DNA from: Alkalibacterium pelagium
GTDB lineage: Bacteria > Bacillota > Bacilli > Lactobacillales > Carnobacteriaceae_A
Reading direction: 5' to 3'
DNA: 64,000 bases
Assembly: GCF_900109325.1 (NCBI RefSeq)
Contig: NZ_FNZU01000013.1
Coordinates: 1-64,000 of the forward strand
In this document: piece by piece, positions 8,368-15,379 of the stretch
How positions within the stretch are numbered: position 1 is the stretch's first letter
Layout: every line of letters begins with the position of its first letter
Program-made: the position numbers and the translations under genes
Notes under the pieces: generated by a model
Seen by the model: the letters and a program-made list of their open reading frames with translations, nothing else
Told to the model about the DNA's origin: nothing
The model's database searches: none

Positions 8368-9669
8368 TTATTCAGTTGGCTGGTCGGAGGTTAGTGAGAC
8401 TTTCTGAGGCTTTAATTTGTCACGCAGAAGGCCGGCACTGACAGCAGTCAGTGGAATAGAGAGAATCAGACCAACACTACCAGCTAAAGCTCTAATGACT
8501 TCCGTCGCAATGACATTCATATTGATAATGCTGATGAACGGTTCCTGATATGCTGTAAACAACAGCAATAGTGGAATCATGGATCCAATGTAAGCCAGGA
8601 TCAATGTGTTAGCCATCGTTCCCATAATATCTTTTCCGACATTCATACCCGATAGAATCAGGCGTTTCGTAGAAATAGTCGGGTCAGCCATCCGTATTTC
8701 TTCCATAGCAGAAGCAATGGACATGCCGACATCCATCACGGCACCTAGCGCACCCATGATGATTCCGGCGAAAAGCAAGCCGCCAAAATTAAAGTCCACA
8801 TTTTGTGGAATATACATAAGCATCATTGCTTCCTGCCCGGACAGTCCAGTCAAGTTGATCTGGTTCCCGACGATATAGGCAATGAGTCCGGAAATCAGGA
8901 CGCCGCCCAGCACACCTATGATAGCAGCGATGGATTTGATGTTCCGGCCACCGACTGTCAGAATAGTAACCACCGTAATGATAAGAGAAATCAGGATAGT
9001 CATGAGTATCGGGCTGTATCCTGCAAGCAGGCCGGGAATGAGTACTCTTAATAGAAGGAACAAGGTCAAAGCGAGAGTCAGGATCGTCTTCAGTCCTTTA
9101 AGCCCGCCAAGCAGGATAAGCAGGACAACGAACAGAGCCAGTACGATATATATTGTTCGATCTCTCTCGTACTCAACGATATGAACCTGAGACTCCCCGC
9201 CAATTTCGATGACGCTGACGAGGATTCTGTCTCCAGGCTCCACTTCAAAGTCGGAACCGGGATTTCCAGTAAGGGTATGGATAGCCTCTACTTCCTCGCC
9301 TTCCTGGTCACCTGAAAGGATTTCAACGCGAACTGTCTGTATTTCTTCATAGAACCCTTCATCCAGACCAGGACCGTCACCTGGAAGGACATCAATGACT
9401 CTGGCTCGTTCTATTTCGTCCGCTGGAACATCCTCAAAATCATTATCGAATTCATCGATCGTTTCAAATTCTTCAAATTCCTCGAAGTCGTCAAACTCTT
9501 CGAATTCTTCAAACTCCTCGAAATCTTCACCATCATCGTCCAGTTCCGAAGCAAGCAGCTTGCTTTGTGAGTCGAATGGACTGGGTGCCTCTTCGGCGTG
9601 AGCTGAGTAAATAAAGTAGGGGATGATCAGATTCAGCAGCAGTATGATCATCACTAAGCGTTTCTTCAT
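8368..9669 (-). CDS. YibE/F family multi-pass membrane protein with acidic extracellular segment
   Basis: A 433-residue protein: signal peptide (residues 1-25, cleavage after AHA), an extreme acidic run of EEF/DDF repeats (about 48-75), an extracytoplasmic beta-rich domain (VRVEILSGDQEGEEVEA), then seven or eight membrane helices from about 172 to 415. The last two thirds match the YibE/F family of unknown function (GALGAVMDVGMSIASAMEEI, NVGKDIMGTMANTLILAYIG). AGGAG precedes the ATG. Its terminator is at 8323-8360. A transport role is often assumed for the family but nothing here proves it. Confidence 0.85.
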   Translation of the reverse strand: MKKRLVMIILLLNLIIPYFIYSAHAEEAPSPFDSQSKLLASELDDDGEDFEEFEEFEEFDDFEEFEEFETIDEFDNDFEDVPADEIERARVIDVLPGDGPGLDEGFYEEIQTVRVEILSGDQEGEEVEAIHTLTGNPGSDFEVEPGDRILVSVIEIGGESQVHIVEYERDRTIYIVLALFVVLLILLGGLKGLKTILTLALTLFLLLRVLIPGLLAGYSPILMTILISLIITVVTILTVGGRNIKSIAAIIGVLGGVLISGLIAYIVGNQINLTGLSGQEAMMLMYIPQNVDFNFGGLLFAGIIMGALGAVMDVGMSIASAMEEIRMADPTISTKRLILSGMNVGKDIMGTMANTLILAYIGSMIPLLLLFTAYQEPFISIINMNVIATEVIRALAGSVGLILSIPLTAVSAGLLRDKLKPQKVSLTSDQPTE

Positions 9670-9976
9670 GTGTTCATTCTCCTCATTTTAAATTTTTGTG
9701 TCTGCCTGGAGACGGGCTTTATGAACCGGATGGTCTCTCACAGCAAACAAAAAGAGTATCTAATGCTGACTACTTAATGAATCAGCAGGTGCTCTAATGT
9801 AATACAAGTATAGCATGAACATACAGGAAGGAAGAGGTCTATTAAGTGACAGTTTATTTAAAACTTTGTGGCAGGAGAGGAGATAAATTGAGTAGTATTT
9901 CAAGGTGTACAGAAGTAAGACGGACGACATGTCACGTCAAAAGTGGTAAATTTAGGATCTTTACTAGATGAATGTT

Positions 9977-10129
9977 CCATATATCGATTTATAGACTATT
10001 CACCCAGGGAAAACATTCCTTAATGTGCCATATATTCCTTTATAGGACATTAAGCCCTTTAAGCAAGCGTTCAATAGACTATATATCCATTTATGGTCTG
10101 TTCACTGACCTCCTATAATGAAAAACGGT
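9977..10129. repeat. Three-unit tandem array, 51-bp period
   Basis: Units start at 9977, 10028 and 10079. The conserved part is CCATATATCGATTTATAG and its variants, with flanks AATGTT before and ACTATTCACC after. Each unit is an imperfect dyad: TGAAT...ATATA-N4-TTATA...ATTCA in unit 1. The remaining 20 or so bases differ between units. The period is exactly 51 bp in both steps. Confidence 0.7.
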
Positions 10130-10143
10130 CAGCCTGACCGTTT
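10123..10143 (-). terminator. Perfect hairpin with minus-strand T tail
   Basis: AAACGGTCA-GCC-TGACCGTTT is a perfect 9-bp stem followed on the minus strand by TTTTTCA. It may be a second terminator for the dehydrogenase gene, downstream of the hairpin at 10169-10200. Confidence 0.6.
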
Positions 10144-10168
10144 CATATCTAAAAAAAACAGTAAAGAA

Positions 10169-10200
10169 AGAGCCATCCTCAGTAGCATGAGGATGGCTCT
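10169..10200 (-). terminator. Hairpin terminator of the short-chain dehydrogenase gene
   Basis: A perfect 13-bp stem (AGAGCCATCCTCA / TGAGGATGGCTCT, 6-nt loop) lies 93 bp past the stop. The minus-strand tail is CTTTCTTTACTG followed by a T run, so termination is likely but not a textbook U tract. Confidence 0.65.
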
Positions 10201-10292
10201 ACCTATTCAATAAACGTTTTTGATGCTGGATAAAAACTATTTTTTCAACTACCATAGTGTTCTGCTGGTTCAGTTCGATTCAGCTAGTCACT

Positions 10293-11159
10293 TTATCCGT
10301 TGACAACCGTTCCGCCATTTACATGTATGGTTTGACCAGTGACATAACTGGAATCACTAGTAGCAAGATAAACGTATGCCGGAGCAAGTTCGTAAGGTTC
10401 TCCGGGACGATCGAGTGGGACGCCGCCATGTTCTTCATAGCTGCTTCCGATTGTTGCAGGAATAAGCGGAGTCCAGATCGGTCCGGGGGCAACCGCGTTT
10501 ACGCGCACTTTTTTCTCTATAACTTCAGTGTTCTGTGCCAGTGAGCGGGTGAAGGAAATGATTGCTCCTTTAGTGGAAGCATAATCCAATAGTCCTGGAG
10601 ATCCCTTATAAGCAGTGACAGAAGAAGAGTTGACGATCGTTCCACCTTCTGCAAGATAAGGAAATGCTTCTCTGGACCAGTAAATAGTGGAGAAAATATT
10701 GGAACGGAAAGTCCTGTCAAGCTGGGCAGCATCAATATCAGAAATGCTTTCCTGAGGATGCTGTTCCGACGCATTGTTCACCAGAGTGTGGAGGTCGCCC
10801 CACTCATTATGAACGGCTCCAATAGTCTCTTTTGCAAAGGCCTCTTCACCGACATCTCCTGAGAACGCCAGACATTTCACGCCAAGTTCTTCAATACGCT
10901 TCTTGACTGATTTGAGATCGTCATTGTCTTCCAGATCGACGACAGCCACATTTGCCCCTTCTTTTGCAAAAGCAATAGCGACGGCCCGACCGATCCCACT
11001 GTCGGCACCTGTCACGATTGTATTGAAGCCCTTCATTTTACCCGCAGGTTTATAGGAATCACTTTCCACTTGAGGAATAGGATCCAGGTTCTCGCGGTCA
11101 TCATTGATCAGGTAGTCTTTCTTTGGTGCCTGTGTATCGATTTTGTCTTTTTCACTCAT
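10293..11159 (-). CDS. Short-chain dehydrogenase/reductase, GSP39/YghA-like
   Basis: A 288-residue NAD(P)-dependent oxidoreductase. The nucleotide-binding TGADSGIG is at residues 50-57, the NNASEQHP motif follows the Rossmann strands, the catalytic Ser is in NSSSVTAYKG, and YASTK supplies Tyr and Lys. The 45-residue N-terminal extension before the Rossmann fold is characteristic of the general-stress SDR subgroup (Bacillus YdaD/GSP39, E. coli YghA). Substrate is unknown, and osmotic or oxidative stress association is by analogy. AAGGAAGAG precedes the ATG. It lies immediately downstream of an acidic lipoprotein gene. Confidence 0.87.
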   Translation of the reverse strand: MSEKDKIDTQAPKKDYLINDDRENLDPIPQVESDSYKPAGKMKGFNTIVTGADSGIGRAVAIAFAKEGANVAVVDLEDNDDLKSVKKRIEELGVKCLAFSGDVGEEAFAKETIGAVHNEWGDLHTLVNNASEQHPQESISDIDAAQLDRTFRSNIFSTIYWSREAFPYLAEGGTIVNSSSVTAYKGSPGLLDYASTKGAIISFTRSLAQNTEVIEKKVRVNAVAPGPIWTPLIPATIGSSYEEHGGVPLDRPGEPYELAPAYVYLATSDSSYVTGQTIHVNGGTVVNG

Positions 11160-11204
11160 CGGTCTCTTCCTTTCAAACTGTTATTTTAAATGCCATTGCA
11201 CTGA

Positions 11205-11645
11205 TTAAATTGGAGCATTCAGAATGACTTCTGAATTGGGAAGATCAATAATCCTCAGGTTATTATCTTCTTCTATATAAATAGATTTATAGATCTGTTC
11301 ATCTTCTTCCATAAATACGATTTCTCTTCGGCCGCCTTCATCATGTACTAAATAGGCATCGAACTGATCAGGATCGAATGCATCCTGTCCTTCGAATTCT
11401 TCGTATTGAGACAGATCGTCGATAGGTTCAGCTGCATCTAGTTGATCTTCATCATAAGGTTCGAGTTCTTCATCGGATACAACAAATTCTGCAGGGTCAT
11501 CATCCAGCTCGGCTTCTTCTTCCTGAGTATCGATTTCTTCATCAGTATCTTCCATTTCAGGCTCAGGTACATCTGTATCGTCTGTCTGACAGGCAGCTAA
11601 TGTTGATCCGACTGCCAGAAGTGCTACAAGTTTTTTTATGTTCAT
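11205..11645 (-). CDS. Small acidic lipoprotein of unknown function
   Basis: A 146-residue predicted lipoprotein with lipobox LAAC and lipidation at C19. After the anchor comes a strongly acidic stretch (EPEMEDTDEEIDTQEEEAEL) and a C-terminal domain of about 60 residues (YLVHDEGGRREIVFMEED...). I do not recognise the domain. The start at 11645 is chosen because AAGGAGGAGACG lies just upstream, while the 21-codon upstream extension has no ribosome site. The dehydrogenase gene follows after 45 bp, so they may be cotranscribed. Confidence 0.7.
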   Translation of the reverse strand: MNIKKLVALLAVGSTLAACQTDDTDVPEPEMEDTDEEIDTQEEEAELDDDPAEFVVSDEELEPYDEDQLDAAEPIDDLSQYEEFEGQDAFDPDQFDAYLVHDEGGRREIVFMEEDEQIYKSIYIEEDNNLRIIDLPNSEVILNAPI

Positions 11646-11773
11646 AACGTCTCCTCCTTGAATGATTAACACAGTTTCCTTGTAATTAAGTATAGCTAAA
11701 CCATTCATTTAGCACAAAAATAACGATTGAGACAAGACTCAACTTATTTATATGAAGGGATAATAACTATTGC

Positions 11774-11802
11774 TTGAACAAATCATTCACATTCGTTATG
11801 AT
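11774..11802 (+). promoter_or_regulatory. Promoter of the M-box/mgtE transcript
   Basis: TTGAAC and TATGAT are separated by exactly 17 bp, about 20 bp upstream of the M-box start. Both hexamers are close to the sigma-A consensus. Confidence 0.75.
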
Positions 11803-11821
11803 TATGTAGGAAAACGAATGA

Positions 11822-11985
11822 CCTTGTTAGGTGAGGCTCCCATATGGAGACACGCTACTGCCCAGAAATGTCCAAAGACGCCAATGGGTCAGCAGGAATC
11901 TTCGGATGAAGGGGATTTTTAATGTAGCTGAGACTGAAACAGACTCTATGCCATATGAAGCTGAAGCTCAACGACAGAGGTGTAT
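11822..11985 (+). ncRNA. M-box (ykoK leader) magnesium riboswitch
   Basis: The leader contains the M-box core blocks in order: GTTAGGTGAGGCTCCCATAT, GGAGACACGCTACTGCCC, CCAAAGACGCCAATGGGTCA, GGAATCTTCGGATGAAGGGG, TTTTTAATGTAGCTGAGA, and a closing GCTCAACGACAGAGG. This class folds on Mg2+ and terminates transcription of Mg2+ transporter genes. A terminator follows at 12014-12038, and mgtE is the next gene. The order promoter, aptamer, terminator, transporter fits an OFF switch at high Mg2+. Confidence 0.92.
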
Positions 11986-12013
11986 GAAGATGAATTCTGT
12001 ATTCATGTTCTTT

Positions 12014-12038
12014 ACACGCTCTCATTGGCGTGTTTTTT
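12014..12038 (+). terminator. M-box expression-platform terminator
   Basis: ACACGC pairs with GCGTGT (8-nt loop), followed by TTTTTTT. It lies about 30 nt after the aptamer and would be the Mg2+-induced terminator. A further 163 nt of leader separates it from the mgtE start. Confidence 0.82.
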
Positions 12039-12201
12039 TATTTATAAAGATAGATGACACACAGAGAGGTTATTGACCAGCTAATTTACGGAGGTGAAGC
12101 GAAGATGGACCCTGTTCCCTTGTGTATCGGGTATATGTTCAGAAAAATAAAAAAATCAGGTTATTCGCTTAGCCCGATTAAAATAGAAAGGACGATCACC
12201 T

Positions 12202-13572
12202 ATGAAGTTGATGAAAAGCAATAAGCAGAAAACATATGACCAGATTTTTCTGGCCGCGAAAAAGGATGACCGCGAGACATTCAGAAAACTGTTCCTGAGA
12301 CTGCATGACCGGGACCAGCACGAAGTCTTTCATTTGTTATATCCAGAAAAGAAGCGTAAAATTTCGGAATTTTTAAGTCCTGAAGAGTTTGCAGAAATTT
12401 TCGAATGGATGGAAACAGAAGACCAGGAAGATGCGGTTCACTATTTACCGGATGAATACATGGCTCAAGTATTCAACTTTATGGCAGCAGATGATGTGGC
12501 TCACTTCCTGACTGAAAGTGACGAAACAGATAATCAGACCCTGCTAGCTATGATGGATGACGAAGAAAGCCAGCGCGTTCAGGAACTCCTGTCATATGCG
12601 CCGGAAACTGCCGGATCCATTATGACCAAAGAGTTTATTGCTATCCATTACAAGCAAACATTGACAGAAGTCATTGAGCAGCTGAGAGAAATCGGACGGG
12701 AAGCCGAAACAATTTACTACTTATATGTTGTGGATGAAAAGGAAAGACTGGTCGGCGTGCTCTCGCTTAGAGACTTGCTGCTGTCTCCTGAGACAGAAAC
12801 GGTTGAGAATATTATGTTCAATCAAGTCGTTTCAGTCCGCATCGATGAAGACCAGGAACAGGTTGCCCGCATCATTCAGGACTACGACCTGCTGGCTATT
12901 CCAGTACTGGACCATGAAGGCATGATGCAGGGGATCGTTACCGTCGATGATGTCATGGATGTCCTGGAAGAAGAGGTAACGGAAGACTTCAACGAATTCG
13001 CAGCGATCAAGCGAAGTGATGATGACCGTAAAGCGAAAGTCACGCCCTTCAGTACAGCTAAGTCACGTACACCTTGGATTGTTATTCTGCTTTTCCTTGG
13101 AATGATCACGGGTGGACTGATCGGTGCATTTGAAGAGACACTTGAATCCGTCGTTCTTCTAGCAGCATTTATTCCAATGATCATGGATACTGCAGGAAAC
13201 GTAGGAACTCAGTCACTGGCTGTTGCCGTACGTAATCTGACGATTGATGACGACAGAGATAAAGACAGCTTTTTCCAGACTGTTAAAAATGAGTTAGGTG
13301 CAGGCATGCTGATGGGAATCGTGGCTGCTGTCGTACTAGTCGGTATCGTATTTGTCTTCTACGGCAATGCTGTACTGGCCTTCATCATCAGTGTATCCAT
13401 GTTCATCACGGTTAGTGTATCAACAGTAATTGGTACAGTTATCCCTGTTATCATCAATAAGTTCAAGATCGATCCGGCAGTTGCTTCAGGACCATTTATT
13501 ACGACAATTAATGATTCACTGGGACTTCTGATCTATTTCTCAATTGCAACGATCCTGCTTGAGCAGCTGTAA
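12202..13572 (+). CDS. mgtE: Magnesium transporter MgtE
   Basis: A 456-residue Mg2+ channel. It has the N-terminal MgtE_N superhelical domain (about 15-135), two CBS domains (about 140-265, with SIMTKEFIAIHYKQT and IMFNQVVSVRIDEDQ), a plug helix and five membrane helices from about 290. TAGNVGTQSLAVAVRNL is the conserved pore-region signature. The cytosolic CBS/N domains close the pore when Mg2+ binds. Expression is additionally controlled by the M-box leader. AAAGGA is 9 nt before the ATG. There is no obvious strong terminator before the HxlR gene 117 bp downstream. Confidence 0.95.
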   Translation: MKLMKSNKQKTYDQIFLAAKKDDRETFRKLFLRLHDRDQHEVFHLLYPEKKRKISEFLSPEEFAEIFEWMETEDQEDAVHYLPDEYMAQVFNFMAADDVAHFLTESDETDNQTLLAMMDDEESQRVQELLSYAPETAGSIMTKEFIAIHYKQTLTEVIEQLREIGREAETIYYLYVVDEKERLVGVLSLRDLLLSPETETVENIMFNQVVSVRIDEDQEQVARIIQDYDLLAIPVLDHEGMMQGIVTVDDVMDVLEEEVTEDFNEFAAIKRSDDDRKAKVTPFSTAKSRTPWIVILLFLGMITGGLIGAFEETLESVVLLAAFIPMIMDTAGNVGTQSLAVAVRNLTIDDDRDKDSFFQTVKNELGAGMLMGIVAAVVLVGIVFVFYGNAVLAFIISVSMFITVSVSTVIGTVIPVIINKFKIDPAVASGPFITTINDSLGLLIYFSIATILLEQL

Positions 13573-13643
13573 ACTGTTATAGTACAATTGTGAACAAAAT
13601 CCTAAACTTCCTAAAAATAAGTATTAGCTTCTACACATTTCTT

Positions 13644-13652
13644 TGGTATAAT
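13644..13652 (+). promoter_or_regulatory. Extended -10 promoter of the HxlR-type gene
   Basis: TGG-TATAAT is an extended -10 element 38 nt upstream of the start at 13690. The -35 region is weak. Confidence 0.5.
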
Positions 13653-13689
13653 GGTATACTGAAAGACGTGAAAGAAGAGGTGACAATAT

Positions 13690-14055
13690 ATGATCGAAAT
13701 GACGCAGACAAAAGAATCTGAAAAGGTGATATGCCCCAGATTCGAGCAGACTTTTTCAATACTTGGGAAAAAATGGACTGGATTAATCATTGATGTATTG
13801 TTGGATGGACCTCGTCGGTTTAAAGATCTCTCTCAGGCTATACCAGGAGTCAGTGATCGGGTACTAGTTGAACGGTTGAAAGAACTGGAAAAGGAAGAAA
13901 TCGTGACGAGAGACTTGGATGACACGTGCGATATCCGTTCAGGCTACCGCCTGACAGCTAAAGGTAAAGCTTTAAGAAATGTCATGAATGAAGTGCAGGA
14001 GTGGGCAAATCAGTGGATTTGTGATACTGAATTAAATAACTTAAACGATAGATGA
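13690..14055 (+). CDS. HxlR-family winged-helix transcriptional regulator
   Basis: A 121-residue dimeric DNA-binding protein. The HxlR pattern is visible: CPRFEQTFSILGKKWTGLII (15-34), RRFKDLSQAIPGVSDRVLVE (recognition helix) and the wing SGYRLTAKGKAL. C15 is placed like the redox- or quinone-sensing Cys of YodB/HypR-type members, and a second Cys lies in DDTCDIRS. Redox sensing is inference. The targets are not evident: the next genes are pheST with their own T-box. The HxlR stop is almost directly followed by the T-box leader. Confidence 0.85.
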   Translation: MIEMTQTKESEKVICPRFEQTFSILGKKWTGLIIDVLLDGPRRFKDLSQAIPGVSDRVLVERLKELEKEEIVTRDLDDTCDIRSGYRLTAKGKALRNVMNEVQEWANQWICDTELNNLNDR

Positions 14056-14057
14056 AA

Positions 14058-14296
14058 AAGAGTAGAGATGACCGATCAGTATCAGAGAACAGTGCCCAGG
14101 CTGAAAGCACTGACTGAAGAGTCTCTTGAAGTTCACTTTCATCGTGTGCTCTGCAGAAAGTTGCAGAGTCTGATATGGATCTTTTAGAACAGATCCCGGT
14201 ATGCGCCGTTATGCAGGAGTGCGGAAGCAATGGCTTCTGAACAAGGGTGGTACCGCGTGTTGACCTCGTCCCTCAATTGGGACGGGGTCTTTTTGT
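14058..14296 (+). ncRNA. T-box leader of pheST (tRNA-Phe-responsive) with terminator
   Basis: The T-box sequence AAGGGTGGTACCGCG is at about 14243-14257, followed by the terminator GACCTCGTCCC-N6-GGGACGGGGTC-TTTTT (14262-14296). Stem I lies in the preceding 150 nt. A UUC triplet in GAAGTTCACTTTC is a candidate Phe specifier, although I could not verify the fold. Uncharged tRNA-Phe would stabilise the antiterminator and let pheS be transcribed. Confidence 0.9.
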
Positions 14297-14326
14297 ATGC
14301 AAATAATTAAATGAAGGAGTATGAAT

Positions 14327-15373
14327 ATGGGAATTGAAGAACAGTTAACAGGTGTACTGGCTAAAGCAGTCACCGACATCGATTCAGCTGATTCTGTAAA
14401 GGATATAGAAGCGATCCGTGTCAGCTATCTAGGAAAAAAAGGGGAAATTACAAGTATTCTGAAAGGGATGAAAGATGTATCTCCCGATCAGCGTCCAGTT
14501 ATCGGTAAGAAAGCGAATGAAGTCAGAGATGAACTGACGGCTGTACTTACTCATAAAAAGGAACGTCTTGAAAAAGAAGCATTACAGAATCAGCTTGAAT
14601 CAGAAACAATCGATGTGACGCTACCAGGTAGACAGGTGAAAAAGGGCCAGACACACGTGCTGACTCAGATCATGGAAGATATAGAGGACCTGTTTCTAGG
14701 AATGGGGTACCAGATCATTGAAGGTAATGAAGTGGAGTCTGATTACTATAACTTCGAACGGGTCAACCTGCCACAGAATCACCCGGCTCGAGACATGCAG
14801 GATACATTCTATATCACACCTGATGTGCTGATGCGTACACATACTTCACCAATTCAGGCGCGGACACTTGAGAATCACGACTTTTCAAAGGGGCCTCTGA
14901 AAATGATCAGCCCTGGTAAAGTGTACCGAAGAGATACAGACGATGCGACACACTCTCATCAGTTCCACCAGATTGAAGGGATGGTCATCGATGAGAATAT
15001 CACTATGGCTGACCTTAAAGGGACGCTGGAGCTGCTGGCTAAGAAAATGTTCGGCGAAGAACGTGAAATCAGACTGCGTCCGAGCTACTTCCCGTTCACA
15101 GAGCCTTCTGTGGAAGTGGATGTAAGCTGCTTTAAATGTGGCGGCGAAGGATGTAATGTCTGCAAGAAAACCGGCTGGATAGAAATCCTGGGAGCCGGTA
15201 TGACTCACCCGAATGTGCTGGAAATGTCTGGTGTGGATTCATCTAAATACGGTGGCTTTGCCTTTGGGTTAGGACCAGACCGTATAGCGATGCTTAAATA
15301 TGGGGTGGATGATATTCGTCACTTCTATTTGAACGATCAGCGTTTCTTAACACAATTCAAGAGGAAAGGGTAG
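14327..15373 (+). CDS. pheS: Phenylalanine--tRNA ligase alpha subunit
   Basis: A 348-residue class II synthetase catalytic subunit. It has an N-terminal coiled coil (about 1-90), motif 2 [18 protein letters not shown]-like ([20 protein letters not shown]), the QFHQIEG block, and motif 3 [16 protein letters not shown]. The CxxC pairs in [16 protein letters not shown] are normal for bacterial PheS. ATG at 14327 is chosen over ATG at 14321 because AAGGAG is 7 nt upstream of the former and touches the latter. pheT follows after 6 bp. Controlled by the T-box upstream. Confidence 0.96.
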   Translation: MGIEEQLTGVLAKAVTDIDSADSVKDIEAIRVSYLGKKGEITSILKGMKDVSPDQRPVIGKKANEVRDELTAVLTHKKERLEKEALQNQLESETIDVTLPGRQVKKGQTHVLTQIMEDIEDLFLGMGYQIIEGNEVESDYYNFERVNLPQNHPARDMQDTFYITPDVLMRTHTSPIQARTLENHDFSKGPLKMISPGKVYRRDTDDATHSHQFHQIEGMVIDENITMADLKGTLELLAKKMFGEEREIRLRPSYFPFTEPSVEVDVSCFKCGGEGCNVCKKTGWIEILGAGMTHPNVLEMSGVDSSKYGGFAFGLGPDRIAMLKYGVDDIRHFYLNDQRFLTQFKRKG

Positions 15374-15379
15374 AATAAC

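Larger units (their letters stand above)
9670..10292. other. 623-bp intergenic region with a short 51-bp tandem array
   Basis: No gene is visible. The left 300 bp should hold the leftward promoter of the YibE/F gene. The right half contains three diverged 51-bp units (9977-10129) and two strong hairpins (10123-10143 and 10169-10200), each described separately. Confidence 0.55.

Noticed and set aside
9395-9601. Ser/Asn-rich plus-strand frame
   Set aside because: Antisense of the acidic EEF repeat in the YibE/F gene.
11831-12076. 81-codon frame in the mgtE leader
   Set aside because: It lies inside the M-box riboswitch and its terminator.
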